A stretch of 64,000 bases of DNA from Oligella sp050920755 (GCF_050920755.1 NZ_CP158480.1:868001-932000), one strand, 5' to 3'. Positions 41,877-51,836 are shown, counted from the first letter of the stretch. Numbers and translations: made by a program. The notes: generated from the sequence alone by a model not told the origin.

Positions 41877-44744
41877 TCAACTTTTTTAGAAAAAAACATT
41901 TCTTCCTACCTATTCGGCAGTAATGCCGCATATGTAGAGGAGCTATACGAGGCCTATTTGGTTAATCCAAATAGTGTCGAGGAATATTGGCGCGATTACT
42001 TTGATCAGTTGCAAAATCAGCCCGCGACTGACGGTAAGGCAGAGACCCGCGACCAAAACCATTCATCAGTGATCGCATCATTTGTTCAGCGCGCCAAGGA
42101 AAATCGTCTTGCCGTTAAGGCTGACAGCCAACTCAGCATGGAGATGGCGGGTAAGCAGCTTAAGGTACAGCAGCTCATCGCTGCGTATCGTTCTTTAGGC
42201 TTACGCTATGCGCAACTGGATCCCTTAAAGCGTGCCGAGCGTCCGGAGATTCCGGAGCTGGATCCGGCATTTTACGGCTTGACTGATGCCGATTTGGACG
42301 AGACATTCTCAGCAACCAACACATATTTTACTAAAAACGAGCACATGACTTTACGCGAGCTGATTGATGCTTTGCGTAATACTTACTGTCGTAGTGTCGG
42401 TGTCGAGTATATGCACATTTCCGATCCAAAGGCTAAGCGTTGGATTCAGGAGCGTGTTGAATCATCACAGTCCAGCGCATTGTTGACGGATGCTGAGAGA
42501 AAGCGCATTTTGCAGCAATTAACCGAGGCCGAGGGTCTGGAGCGTTATTTACATACCCGTTATGTGGGTCAAAAGCGTTTCTCACTAGAGGGTGGTGAGA
42601 GTTTTATTTCTGCGATGGATGAGTTGGTTAATCATGCCAGTAGCCACGGCACACAGGATGTTGTGGTCGGTATGGCGCACCGCGGTCGTCTTAACCTCTT
42701 GGTCAATATCATGGGTAAGATGCCCGGTGATTTATTCGCCGAGTTTGAGGGTAAGCAGGACGGCGCATTAACCGACGGGGACGTTAAGTATCACAGCGGT
42801 TTCTCCAGCGATATCGACGCCAAGGGCGGTCCTATTCATTTGACCTTAGCCTTTAACCCGTCTCACTTAGAAATTGTTAACCCGGTGGTTCAGGGTAGTG
42901 CTCGCGCACGTCAAGAGCGTCGTAACGGTAATACGCAGCAGGTACTGCCGGTTTTGGTTCACGGTGATGCGGCGTTTGCCGGACAGGGTGTGGTACAAGA
43001 GACGCTCAACATGTCTCAGACTCGCGGTTACTCTGTGGGCGGTACCATTCACGTTGTGATTAATAACCAGATCGGTTTTACTACTTCCGATCCGCGTGAC
43101 TCACGCTCTACATTGTATTGTACCGACGTTGTCAAAATGATTGAGGCGCCGGTTTTCCACGTTAATGCCGACGATCCTGAGGCAGTCACTTTTGTTACTC
43201 GTTTAGCGGTAGACTATCGTCAGGAATTCGGTCATGACGTTGTTATTGATATTATTTGTTTCCGTAAATTAGGTCATAACGAGCAGGATACGCCATCCTT
43301 AACTCAGCCGTTAATGTACAAAACCATTTCCAAGCACCCGGGTACGCGTCAGCTGTATGCGGACAAGCTATTAAAGCAGGGTGTACTGGAAGAGGGTGAG
43401 TCCGAAGCCATGGTTAAGGCCTATCGTCAGGTGATGGAAGAGGGTAACCGCACGGTTGAGCCTGTGTTAACCGATTATCACCGTAAGTATGCGATTGATT
43501 GGACGCCTTTCCTTTCTGCCAAATGGACGGATCATGCCGAGACGGCTCTGCCTATTTCCGAATTGCAGCGCTTAGGTCAGGCTATTACCACTATTCCTGA
43601 GACTTTTACGCCACATCAGCTTGTTAAGCGCTTACTCAGCGATCGTCGTGCCATGGCTAATGGCGAGATGAATTTAGACTGGGGTATGGGCGAGCATTTA
43701 GCTTTTGCCAGCTTACTATCAAATGGCTACCCAATCCGTATTACCGGTCAGGACTCAGGTCGCGGTACCTTCGTACACCGTCATGCGGTATTCCATGACC
43801 AGAATCGTGAGCGTTGGGATGAGGGTACTTATATTCCCTTACAAAACCTCGCTGAGGATCAGCCTAAGTTTACCGTGATTGACTCAGTACTGTCTGAGGA
43901 AGCGGTACTCGGTTTTGAGTATGGTTATGCGTGTTCCGAACCAAATACTTTAACTATCTGGGAAGCGCAGTTCGGTGACTTCGTCAACGGTGCACAGGTG
44001 GTGATTGACCAGTTTATTACTTCCGGTGAGGCCAAGTGGGGTCGTCATTGCGGTTTGACCTTGATGTTGCCACACGGCTATGAGGGTCAAGGTCCTGAGC
44101 ACTCCTCAGCCCGTATTGAGCGTTTCTTACAGTTATGTGCCGACCACAATATCCAATGTGCACAACCGACTAATGCCGCTCAGATCTTCCACTTGCTACG
44201 TCGTCAGATGATCCGCAAGTTCCGTAAACCGTTAGTGATTTTTACACCTAAATCTTTATTGCGCAATAAGGATGCAACCTCACCGCTAAGCGATTTTGCT
44301 GAGGGTGAGTTCAAGCTAATCATCGGTGAAAGCAATCCTGAAATCAACAAAGACAAGGTAAATCGCGTCTTAGTTTGCTCCGGTCGTGTTTATTACGATT
44401 TGGTTAATCAGCGCACTGAGCGTGAAGCGAATGATGTGGCAATTGTCCGTGTTGAGCAATTGTACCCATTCCCTCACAAAGAGTTTGAGGCTGAGTTACA
44501 GCAATACCCTAATGCCAAAGAAATTGTTTGGGTACAGGATGAGCCGCAGAACCAGGGTCCTTGGTTCTATATTCAGCACCATATTTACCAAAATATGACT
44601 GCCGGTCAGAAACTGGGTTATGCCGGTCGTGCCGCTTCATCATCACCGGCGGTGGGTTATTTGGCCTTACACAATGAGCAGTTAAAGTCATTGTTGGAGC
44701 AGGCTTTCAACCCGCGCTTACGCGGTTTTACCTTAACTAAGTAG
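41874..44744 (+). CDS. sucA: 2-oxoglutarate dehydrogenase E1 component
   Basis: SucA is the thiamine-diphosphate-dependent decarboxylase of the 2-oxoglutarate dehydrogenase complex in the TCA cycle. The 956-residue length is standard. The N-terminus SYLFGSNAAYVEELYEAYL is the E2-binding region. The substrate and cofactor strings GMAHRGRLNLLVNIMGK, INNQIGFTTSDPRDSRST and FRKLGHNEQDTPSLTQPLMY are present. The C-terminal half has GRGTFVHRHAVFHDQ and LPHGYEGQGPEHSSARIERFLQ. It is the first gene of sucA-odhB-lpdA, with a structured leader. Confidence 0.98.
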   Translation: MSTFLEKNISSYLFGSNAAYVEELYEAYLVNPNSVEEYWRDYFDQLQNQPATDGKAETRDQNHSSVIASFVQRAKENRLAVKADSQLSMEMAGKQLKVQQLIAAYRSLGLRYAQLDPLKRAERPEIPELDPAFYGLTDADLDETFSATNTYFTKNEHMTLRELIDALRNTYCRSVGVEYMHISDPKAKRWIQERVESSQSSALLTDAERKRILQQLTEAEGLERYLHTRYVGQKRFSLEGGESFISAMDELVNHASSHGTQDVVVGMAHRGRLNLLVNIMGKMPGDLFAEFEGKQDGALTDGDVKYHSGFSSDIDAKGGPIHLTLAFNPSHLEIVNPVVQGSARARQERRNGNTQQVLPVLVHGDAAFAGQGVVQETLNMSQTRGYSVGGTIHVVINNQIGFTTSDPRDSRSTLYCTDVVKMIEAPVFHVNADDPEAVTFVTRLAVDYRQEFGHDVVIDIICFRKLGHNEQDTPSLTQPLMYKTISKHPGTRQLYADKLLKQGVLEEGESEAMVKAYRQVMEEGNRTVEPVLTDYHRKYAIDWTPFLSAKWTDHAETALPISELQRLGQAITTIPETFTPHQLVKRLLSDRRAMANGEMNLDWGMGEHLAFASLLSNGYPIRITGQDSGRGTFVHRHAVFHDQNRERWDEGTYIPLQNLAEDQPKFTVIDSVLSEEAVLGFEYGYACSEPNTLTIWEAQFGDFVNGAQVVIDQFITSGEAKWGRHCGLTLMLPHGYEGQGPEHSSARIERFLQLCADHNIQCAQPTNAAQIFHLLRRQMIRKFRKPLVIFTPKSLLRNKDATSPLSDFAEGEFKLIIGESNPEINKDKVNRVLVCSGRVYYDLVNQRTEREANDVAIVRVEQLYPFPHKEFEAELQQYPNAKEIVWVQDEPQNQGPWFYIQHHIYQNMTAGQKLGYAGRAASSSPAVGYLALHNEQLKSLLEQAFNPRLRGFTLTK

Positions 44745-44754
44745 TAGCAGATAC

Positions 44755-44794
44755 AGGCCTTGGGAAGCGTTTAAATCGCTACCGGCCTTTTTAG
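44755..44794 (+). terminator. Hairpin with T-run between sucA and odhB
   Basis: AGGCC (44755-44759) pairs with GGCCT (44784-44788) around an inner AGCG/CGCT stem, followed by five T residues. It may be a partial terminator that lowers odhB-lpdA expression. Confidence 0.5.
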
Positions 44795-44861
44795 TATTCG
44801 AAAGATTTATAAAGCGTAATATTCATTAATTCATTACGAATAAGTTTAAAGGAACAAAATT

Positions 44862-46058
44862 ATGTCAATTGTTGAAGTTAAAGTACCTCAGTTTTCAGAG
44901 TCCGTATCCGAGGGTACCTTATTAGAGTGGAACAAGCAGGTTGGTGAGGCCGTTTCTCAGGATGAGACTTTAATCGAAATCGAAACGGATAAAGTGATCA
45001 TGGAGGTTCCATGTCCGGCTGACGGCGTGTTGGTAGAGATTATTGTACAAGGCGGTGAAAACGTTGAGTCTCAGCAGTTACTTGCCAAGATTGATACGGC
45101 CGCTACAGCAAAAGCTGCTGCGCCTGCGGCTGAAGAGGCTCCTGCTGCAGCACCGGCTGCTGCTGCACCTGCCGCCGCTGCATCTAAGGGTGATGTTGCA
45201 TCACCGGCCGCTGCTAAGATCTTATCTGAAAAAGGTTTAGAGGCTTCAGCTGTTACCGGTACCGGCAAAGACGGTCGTGTGACTAAAGCAGACGCACAGG
45301 CTGCACAAAAAGCGGCACCGGCTACTGCCCCTGTTCAGATCGGTCAGGCACTTGACGGTCGTCCCGAGCAGCGCGTACCGATGACACGTTTACGTGCCCG
45401 TGTTGCTGAGCGCTTACTACAGTCTCAACAAGAAAACGCTATTTTAACAACCTTCAATGAAGTAAACATGAAGCCGGTGATGGATCTTCGTGCCAAGTTC
45501 AAGGATCAGTTTGAAAAAGAACATGGCGTGAGACTGGGCTTTATGTCCTTCTTTATTAAAGCTGCCGTTGCGGCACTTAAAAAGTACCCTTTACTTAACG
45601 CTTCTATCGACGGTAACGACATCGTTTACCACGGTTACTTCGATATCGGTATCGCAGTAAGCTCGCCGCGCGGCTTAGTGGTGCCTATCTTACGTAATGC
45701 CGACCAGTTATCTTTAGCTGATATCGAAAAAACAATTGCCGAGTTCGGTGCTAAGGCTCGCGAAGGCCGTTTAAGCATTGAGGAGTTAACCGGTGGTACT
45801 TTCTCCATCTCTAACGGTGGTGTTTTCGGTTCCATGATGTCTACGCCAATTATTAACCCACCACAATCAGCAATTTTAGGCGTTCACGCAACTAAAGAGC
45901 GTCCTGTGGTTGAAAATGGTGAAATTGTGATTCGCCCGATGAACTACTTGGCACTTTCTTATGACCACCGTTTAATTGACGGTCGTGATGCGGTACTTGG
46001 TCTGGTGGCTATGAAGGAAGCATTGGAAGAGCCTGCCCGTTTATTGTTAGACCTCTAA
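44862..46058 (+). CDS. odhB: Dihydrolipoamide succinyltransferase, E2 of 2-oxoglutarate dehydrogenase
   Basis: E2 carries the succinyl group on a lipoyl arm to CoA. The 398-residue protein has one lipoyl domain (about 2-77) with lipoylated Lys44 in EIETDKVIMEVP. An alanine/proline linker (about 82-112) follows, then a peripheral subunit-binding domain (about 113-152, SPAAAKILSEKGLEASAVTG). The catalytic domain ends in the active-site SYDHRLIDGRDAV (His and Asp of HxxxDG). A ribosome site AAAGGAA precedes the ATG. The symbol sucB is also used. Confidence 0.97.
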   Translation: MSIVEVKVPQFSESVSEGTLLEWNKQVGEAVSQDETLIEIETDKVIMEVPCPADGVLVEIIVQGGENVESQQLLAKIDTAATAKAAAPAAEEAPAAAPAAAAPAAAASKGDVASPAAAKILSEKGLEASAVTGTGKDGRVTKADAQAAQKAAPATAPVQIGQALDGRPEQRVPMTRLRARVAERLLQSQQENAILTTFNEVNMKPVMDLRAKFKDQFEKEHGVRLGFMSFFIKAAVAALKKYPLLNASIDGNDIVYHGYFDIGIAVSSPRGLVVPILRNADQLSLADIEKTIAEFGAKAREGRLSIEELTGGTFSISNGGVFGSMMSTPIINPPQSAILGVHATKERPVVENGEIVIRPMNYLALSYDHRLIDGRDAVLGLVAMKEALEEPARLLLDL

Positions 46059-46077
46059 AACAGCGTCATTGATTCAT

Positions 46078-46115
46078 TAACGCCCCGGATAAGAGCTACA
46101 TCTTTTGGGGCGTTA
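46078..46115 (+). other. Intercistronic hairpin between odhB and lpdA
   Basis: A 9-bp perfect stem (46078-46086 with 46107-46115) has a 20-base loop and no T-run after it. It is more likely an mRNA processing or stability element than a terminator. Confidence 0.45.
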
Positions 46116-46140
46116 TCTGTTAAATATATTTGGAAGAGTT

Positions 46141-47571
46141 ATGAGTAAAGAGTTTGATGTAGTAGTTATCGGTGCAGGTCCCGGCGGTTATATTGCAGCC
46201 ATTCGTGCGGCTCAATTGGGTAAGTCCGTTGCTTGTGTAGATGCATGGGTGGATGCGGACGGTAAGCCTACCCCCGGCGGTACTTGTACTAACGTGGGTT
46301 GTATTCCTTCTAAGGCTTTATTACAGTCCTCAGAGTATTATGAGCATGCCAAAGACGGATTTCAAGAGCATGGTATTGAGGTTTCCTCAGTTAAGCTGAA
46401 AATCGATCAGTTCTTAGCGCGCAAGAACGAGGTAGTTAAGCAAAATAACGAAGGTATTTTGTTCTTATTCAGAAAAAACAAAGTTCAGTTCTTTTCCGGC
46501 AAAGCCTCCTTTGACGGTAAGGCGGATAACGGTCATTACCGAATCCTTATCGATGGTAAGGACAAGGGCAGTATCACCGGCGAACATGTGATTATTGCAA
46601 CCGGTTCGCAGCCGCGCGCTTTACCCGGCCTGGAGTTTGATGAAGAGCAAATCCTTTCCAATACCGGTGCTCTGGCAATCCCTGCCGTACCTAAGCGTTT
46701 AGGTGTGATCGGTGCCGGTGTGATCGGTTTGGAGTTAGGTAGTGTTTGGCGTCGATTAGGCGCCGAGGTTACTGTACTGGAAGCAATGCCTAAGTTTTTG
46801 GCCGTGGCCGATGAGGGTGTAGCTAAAGAAGCCGCCAAGCTTTATGCTAAACAAGGTCTTAAGATCGAGGTCGGCGTTAAGGTCGGCGATATCAAAACTT
46901 CTGCTAAAAAAGTGACCATCAAGTACGAAACTGCCAAGGGTGAAGAGCAGACTTTAGAGGTAGACAAACTGATTGTTTCTATCGGACGTGTGCCTACGAC
47001 GGCCGGTTTAAATCTTGAGTCAATCGGTTTAATGCCTAATGAACGCGGCTTTATTGAGGTTGATGAGCATTGTCATACTGAGCTTGCTAATGTTTGGGCT
47101 GTCGGTGATGTGGTGCGTGGTCCGATGTTGGCGCATAAGGCTGAAGAAGAGGGTGTTGCGGTAGCCGAACGTATTGCCGGTCAGCATGGTTCAGTAAACT
47201 ACGATTTGATTCCCAGTGTGCTTTATACGTCGCCAGAAATTTCTTGGATCGGTAAAACTGAACAGCAGCTTAAGGAAGAGGGCAAAAAGTACAAAGCCGG
47301 TCAATTCCCATTTATGGCCAATGGTCGTGCTCGGGCTTTAGGCGACACCAATGGCTTTGTTAAGGTATTGGCATGCGCAGAAACGGATGAGGTTTTAGGT
47401 GTACATATTATTGGCCCGATGGCTTCTGAGTTGATTGCTGAAGCAGTCGCCATTATTGAGTTCAAGGGTGCTGCTGAGGATATCGGACGTATTTGTCACG
47501 CTCACCCGACATTGTCCGAATCTTTAAAAGAAGCTGCATTAGCGGTTGATAAGCGTAGCTTAAACTTCTAA
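46141..47571 (+). CDS. lpdA: Dihydrolipoamide dehydrogenase, E3 component
   Basis: E3 reoxidises the lipoyl arm with FAD and NAD. The ATG at 46141, behind GGAAGAG, gives 476 residues starting MSKEFDVVVIGAGPGGY. An upstream start within the hairpin region is unlikely. The redox disulfide is in GGTCTNVGCIPSKALL, and NAD binding is shown by LGVIGAGVIGLELGSVWRRLG. The His-Glu pair is in CHAHPTLSESLKEAAL near the C-terminus. It is the last gene of the sucA operon. Confidence 0.97.
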   Translation: MSKEFDVVVIGAGPGGYIAAIRAAQLGKSVACVDAWVDADGKPTPGGTCTNVGCIPSKALLQSSEYYEHAKDGFQEHGIEVSSVKLKIDQFLARKNEVVKQNNEGILFLFRKNKVQFFSGKASFDGKADNGHYRILIDGKDKGSITGEHVIIATGSQPRALPGLEFDEEQILSNTGALAIPAVPKRLGVIGAGVIGLELGSVWRRLGAEVTVLEAMPKFLAVADEGVAKEAAKLYAKQGLKIEVGVKVGDIKTSAKKVTIKYETAKGEEQTLEVDKLIVSIGRVPTTAGLNLESIGLMPNERGFIEVDEHCHTELANVWAVGDVVRGPMLAHKAEEEGVAVAERIAGQHGSVNYDLIPSVLYTSPEISWIGKTEQQLKEEGKKYKAGQFPFMANGRARALGDTNGFVKVLACAETDEVLGVHIIGPMASELIAEAVAIIEFKGAAEDIGRICHAHPTLSESLKEAALAVDKRSLNF

Positions 47572-47631
47572 ATTCTGTCTATGAGGAAGTCATCCATTTG
47601 GCCTGATTTCGCCCTATAGACGATGTGCAAT

Positions 47632-47676
47632 AAGTGCCCTACATTGAGTGAGCTTAATTAGGGCACTTTTTATTTT
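47632..47676 (+). terminator. Terminator after lpdA
   Basis: A 10-bp perfect stem (47632-47641 with 47659-47668) is followed by TTTATTTTTAT. It ends the sucA operon just before zapE. Confidence 0.85.
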
Positions 47677-47689
47677 TATAAAAATAACT

Positions 47690-48781
47690 ATGAATGTAAT
47701 TCATCATTATCGTAAGGCCTTGGCTGAAAAGAACTATGTAGCCGACGCGGCGCAGGAAAAAGCCATTATGCGCTTACAGGATCTGTTTGAAGAACTGATC
47801 GATTTTAAGGAGCAACGCAGCGGCTTTTTTAAGCGCATGATTAATCGTCCCGAAGTGCCTAAGGGCGTCTATATGTGGGGTGGAGTCGGTCGCGGTAAAA
47901 GCTTTCTGATGGATTCTTTTTATAATTATCTGCCTTATAAGCGCAAAGTGCGCATCCATTTTCATGAGTTTATGCGCAGTATTCACCAACAAATGCAGAG
48001 CATTCGGGGGACTGAGGATCCTTTGGATGTGGTGGCAAAGCAAACGGCCCAAAAGTATCGCTTGATTTGTTTTGATGAGTTTCATGTATCGGATATTGCT
48101 GATGCGATGATTTTGCATCGCTTGCTGGAAAAGCTGTTTGAGTATGGCTGTACTTTTGTGATGACCTCGAACTATGAACCCTCACAGTTATATCCGGATG
48201 GTCTGCATCGTGAGCGTCTCTTACCGGCCATTGATTTAATTAAAAGAAAAATGGATGTGATCAATGTCGATGCGGGTATTGATTATCGTCGACGTACTTT
48301 GGAGCAAGTACAGCTTTATTACCAACCCCTTAATCCTGAAAATCGTCAGGCGATGGAGCGTCTTTATCGGCAATTGAGTGGCGCTGAGCCGCAGCCGGAA
48401 ATATTGACCGTTGAAAATAGACCGATGAAGGCCTTAGGTGTCGCCGGTTCAATTGCATGGTTTGACTTTCAGACCTTGTGTGTGGATAATCGTTCACAAA
48501 ATGACTACCTCGAATTGGCAAAGCGTTTTGAGACAATTTTTCTCTCCGATGTGCCTAAAATGAGTGCTGCTCAAGCCTCACCGGCGCGTCGTTTCACTTG
48601 GCTGATTGATGTGCTGTATGACTATAAAGTGAAGTTGGTCATGAGTGCGGAAGTGCAGCCGGCTGAGCTTTATACCGAGGGTGTATTGTCTAATGAGTTC
48701 TTTCGTACCGAGTCACGTATTACGGAAATGCAGTCTAAAGAGTATATGCAGCAAGAACGTCGTGATTACGTTAACCTTTAA
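47690..48781 (+). CDS. zapE: Cell division protein ZapE (AFG1-like ATPase)
   Basis: ZapE is an ATPase that regulates Z-ring behaviour under stress. The ATG at 47690 gives 363 residues starting MNVIHHYRKALAEKNYV, the usual family start. An in-frame ATG at 47648 falls inside the lpdA terminator and is rejected. Walker A is WGGVGRGKSFLMDSF and Walker B LICFDEFHVSDIADAMIL, followed by TSNYEPSQLYPDGLHRERLLP. There is almost no ribosome site. It lies just before trpS. Confidence 0.94.
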   Translation: MNVIHHYRKALAEKNYVADAAQEKAIMRLQDLFEELIDFKEQRSGFFKRMINRPEVPKGVYMWGGVGRGKSFLMDSFYNYLPYKRKVRIHFHEFMRSIHQQMQSIRGTEDPLDVVAKQTAQKYRLICFDEFHVSDIADAMILHRLLEKLFEYGCTFVMTSNYEPSQLYPDGLHRERLLPAIDLIKRKMDVINVDAGIDYRRRTLEQVQLYYQPLNPENRQAMERLYRQLSGAEPQPEILTVENRPMKALGVAGSIAWFDFQTLCVDNRSQNDYLELAKRFETIFLSDVPKMSAAQASPARRFTWLIDVLYDYKVKLVMSAEVQPAELYTEGVLSNEFFRTESRITEMQSKEYMQQERRDYVNL

Positions 48782-48811
48782 GTTTAAATTAATTGATGGA
48801 GTATTGTTCCA

Positions 48812-50206
48812 ATGAGTGCTAAGCAAGCGCAAAGCAAAATTCAGCGAGTATTGACCGGTGTAACCACTTCCGGGACTCCTCACTTGGGTAATTATGCCGG
48901 CGCCATTCGACCGGCAATTGAGATGAGTAATCAGCCGGATGTGGATGCCTTTTTCTTTTTGGCAGATTATCACGCTTTAATTAAATGTGATGATGCCGCC
49001 CGAGTAGAGCGTTCTCGTTTGGAAATTGCAGCGACCTGGCTTGCTGCCGGTTTAGATACCGATCGTGTAACCTTTTACCGACAATCGGATATTCCGGAAA
49101 TTCCCGAGCTCTCATGGGTTTTGACTTGCTCCACACCTAAAGGGCTGATGAATCGTGCTCATGCCTATAAGGCCAGTGTGGATGTGAATAATGCTGCCGG
49201 TGTAGAGCCGGATGATGGGGTTACTATGGGTTTATATTCCTACCCCATTTTGATGGCAGCGGATATTTTAATGTTTAATGCGCATAAGGTACCGGTAGGT
49301 GCGGATCAGGTGCAGCATTTGGAAATGGCGCGCGATATTGCACAACGCTTTAATTACCATTACGGTCAGGGCCGTGAGTATTTTGTGTTGCCGGAGGCGC
49401 AGGTGGCTGAGGGTGTAGCGACTTTACCGGGGTTGGATGGTCGTAAAATGTCCAAGAGCTATAACAATACCATTCCTCTCTTTGAGGGAGATGCGCATCA
49501 ATTGCGTCAAGCCATTGCGCAGATTAAAACCGATTCTAAGTTGCCGGGTGAGCCTAAGGATCCGGATAGTTCTAATTTGTTCACGATTTATAAAGCCTTT
49601 GTGGATCCTTCAAAAGCGGCCGCATTTGCTGCAGAATTACGTGAGGGCCTGGCTTGGGGTGAAGCGAAGAAAATGCTTGCCGATGAGTTGGAGAGTATCA
49701 TTGCGCCCATGCGCGAGCGTTATGTGGAATTGATGGCTAAACCGGAGCGAATTGAAGAGATTTTATTAGAAGGTGCTGAAAAAGCCGGAAAAATATCTAA
49801 GCCCTTTATGGATGAAATTCGTCAAGCAGTGGGCTTACGCTCTTTTCATGCCGTGAAGACAGTGGAAACTACACAGGAAAAGGCGAAAAGCAACAAAAAG
49901 GCGTCTAAAATGCCACGTTTTGTCAGCTTTAAAGATGACTCCGGGCAGTTTATGTTCCGTATGCTGAGCTCAGATGGTGAGGAATTATTGCGTTCGGTCT
50001 CATTTCCAAATCCGCAAGTGGCGGGTCAGGAAATTCGCAGCTTACAAACTGCCCCTGAATCCATTCAGTTTGAATTGGTCGATGATCATTATCAACTATC
50101 GATTAATCAGCAGTTAGTTGCGCTGGCGGTGGATGAAAATGCTTTAGGCGCAGAGGCTTGGAAGGCGAAGTTCTTAAATGAACTGGCTCTGTTCAGCGAA
50201 AATTAA
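48812..50206 (+). CDS. trpS: Tryptophanyl-tRNA synthetase (long form)
   Basis: TrpS charges tRNA-Trp. The 464-residue protein contains the class I motifs HLGN (in TTSGTPHLGNYAGAI) and KMSKS (in GLDGRKMSKSYNNTI). It is about 130 residues longer than E. coli TrpS. The additional C-terminal part (about 355-464: PRFVSFKDDSGQFMFRMLSSDGEELLRS and on) looks like a small beta domain after a lysine-rich linker. Long TrpS forms are known in beta-proteobacteria, so this is a lineage trait and not a fusion unique to this strain. Confidence 0.95.
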   Translation: MSAKQAQSKIQRVLTGVTTSGTPHLGNYAGAIRPAIEMSNQPDVDAFFFLADYHALIKCDDAARVERSRLEIAATWLAAGLDTDRVTFYRQSDIPEIPELSWVLTCSTPKGLMNRAHAYKASVDVNNAAGVEPDDGVTMGLYSYPILMAADILMFNAHKVPVGADQVQHLEMARDIAQRFNYHYGQGREYFVLPEAQVAEGVATLPGLDGRKMSKSYNNTIPLFEGDAHQLRQAIAQIKTDSKLPGEPKDPDSSNLFTIYKAFVDPSKAAAFAAELREGLAWGEAKKMLADELESIIAPMRERYVELMAKPERIEEILLEGAEKAGKISKPFMDEIRQAVGLRSFHAVKTVETTQEKAKSNKKASKMPRFVSFKDDSGQFMFRMLSSDGEELLRSVSFPNPQVAGQEIRSLQTAPESIQFELVDDHYQLSINQQLVALAVDENALGAEAWKAKFLNELALFSEN

Positions 50207-50225
50207 TTTTTCACAATGAGGCATT

Positions 50226-50930
50226 ATGGCGAGGTCGTATTCCGAGCTGAGTTATCAAGATACTTGGTATGCATTTAAGGAAATGCTGCCGGTGGCTGCT
50301 TTTGTGGCGATTTTCGGTTTGGCATTCGGCTTGGCTGCGGTGCAGACCGGGCTGGATGGTTTAACTACGGTATTAATGAGTGCGACCGTGTTTGCCGGTG
50401 CCTCGCAATTTGCCACGCTGGAGCTTTGGGGTGAGCATGTGCCGGTGGTGCCCTTAATCGCCACCGTATTTTTTATTAATGCCCGTCATATTCTGATGGG
50501 CGCTTCCGTTTATCCTTGGTTCAAGGATATTCCCGTACTTAAACGCTATCAATATTTAGTCGTTATTTCCGATGCCAATTGGGCCAAGGCCATCATTAAA
50601 TATAATCAGGGCAAATCCGGTTTGGCCGATATTGTGGGCGGCGGTTTGGCGCTTTGGTTGATGTGGACCGTGGGCACATGGTTGGGTCTGTATTTCGGTT
50701 ATTTAATACAAAACCCCCGTGCTTTAGGCTTGGATATGGTGATGTATTGTTTTCTGCTGACCATGGTGCTGGGCGGGCCTAAGGATTTCCGTATTGTTGT
50801 TATCTGGTTGGTATCGGCCATAGTGGCCGTCTTGGCCTATTGGTATTTACCGGATAATATGCACGTGGTGGTAGGCGCTCTGTCCGGTGGTTTGGTTGGC
50901 TTATTCTGGAAGGAGCGAGGCACTAAATGA
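50226..50930 (+). CDS. azlC: AzlC-family amino-acid exporter, large subunit
   Basis: AzlC with AzlD exports branched-chain amino acids in characterised systems. The 234-residue protein has about six to seven membrane segments. It carries the family strings EMLPVAAFVAIFGLAFGLAAVQ, VFAGASQFATLELWG and FFINARHILMGASVYPW. The real substrate here is unknown. Its stop overlaps the azlD start (ATGA), so the two subunits are coupled. Confidence 0.92.
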   Translation: MARSYSELSYQDTWYAFKEMLPVAAFVAIFGLAFGLAAVQTGLDGLTTVLMSATVFAGASQFATLELWGEHVPVVPLIATVFFINARHILMGASVYPWFKDIPVLKRYQYLVVISDANWAKAIIKYNQGKSGLADIVGGGLALWLMWTVGTWLGLYFGYLIQNPRALGLDMVMYCFLLTMVLGGPKDFRIVVIWLVSAIVAVLAYWYLPDNMHVVVGALSGGLVGLFWKERGTK

Positions 50931-51241
50931 ACTGGAGCATAAGTACTGACTATCCGCTTATTATCGTCCTTGTGATGGCGGTGGTCACGTTAATTACCCG
51001 TCTAGGCGGTGTTTTTATTATGCAATTCGTGCCCATCAGTGAGGGGATTAGGCGCTTTATCGGCGCTATGTCCGGTTCGGTGTTGGTCGTCGTATTGGCA
51101 CCGGTAGCGGTAGAGGGTGATTTAGGGGCTCAGTTAGCCATGCTCACTACCTTTTTATTGATTGTCATTGTCCGTAGACCTTTAGTCGCCATTACTGCGG
51201 GTTTTGCGATGGCCGCATTAACCCGTTATTTTTTCGGATAA
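50927..51241 (+). CDS. azlD: AzlD-family amino-acid exporter, small subunit
   Basis: The 104-residue protein has three to four membrane segments with the AzlD strings TLITRLGGVFIMQF, SEGIRRFIGAMSGSVLVVVLAPVAVEG and RRPLVAITAGFAMAALTRYFF. It works as a heteromeric pair with AzlC, whose stop it overlaps. No clear terminator follows. The 241 bases before csbD contain a TTGACT near 51296, but its partner -10 is weak. Confidence 0.9.
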   Translation: MNWSISTDYPLIIVLVMAVVTLITRLGGVFIMQFVPISEGIRRFIGAMSGSVLVVVLAPVAVEGDLGAQLAMLTTFLLIVIVRRPLVAITAGFAMAALTRYFFG

Positions 51242-51482
51242 ATGACTTAAAAGCCTTGTAATAATTTGCTTGCATTGTAGCAATTAAATTGTCTATTGAC
51301 TTGGAATATCCTGTAGTCTATGCCGAAGAGTCGCTATTGGTGGGCTTAAAGCCTGAATTGCAGGTGCTTTGTATTATCTCACGCAGAATAACATTGTCTT
51401 AAGGTTTTTTATAACTTCTCACGTATCGCTTGGTGTCGATGAACTATAGTGAAGACTCAAACAAGCAAACAGGAGAAGTATC

Positions 51483-51683
51483 ATGAATAAAGACATTTTA
51501 GAAGGCAAATGGGAACAGCTTAAGGGTAAAGTCAAGGCTAAATGGGGCGACCTGACGGATGATGATATCGCTGAGGTTAAGGGTAACTCACAGTATTTAG
51601 CCGGTAAGCTTCAAGAGCGTTATGGACGCACTAAGGAAGAAGCGGAAAAAGAGATTGATGAGTGGTTAGATGAGCATAAATAA
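51483..51683 (+). CDS. CsbD-family stress protein
   Basis: This 66-residue, highly charged protein starts MNKDILEGKWEQLKGKVKAKWGDLTDDDI, the hallmark of the CsbD/YjbJ family. Members are abundant general-stress proteins controlled by stationary-phase or stress sigma factors, with no known biochemical activity. CAGGAGAAG precedes the ATG. It is a single gene with its own strong terminator. Confidence 0.94.
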   Translation: MNKDILEGKWEQLKGKVKAKWGDLTDDDIAEVKGNSQYLAGKLQERYGRTKEEAEKEIDEWLDEHK

Positions 51684-51712
51684 ATCACTTTTATTCTCAT
51701 AGAATTTTTTGT

Positions 51713-51747
51713 AAAGCAGCTTGGTATTACATCACCAAGCTGCTTTT
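51713..51747 (+). terminator. Terminator after csbD-like gene
   Basis: A 13-bp perfect stem (51713-51725 with 51734-51746) has an 8-base loop and a TTTT end. Confidence 0.85.
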
Positions 51748-51836
51748 GCATTAGGGCTCAGCAAAAACCCTTTTATATGGCATGGACGATCTAGTATATA
51801 CTTTAAGAAATTTAAAAAATACAATGAGACAAACCC

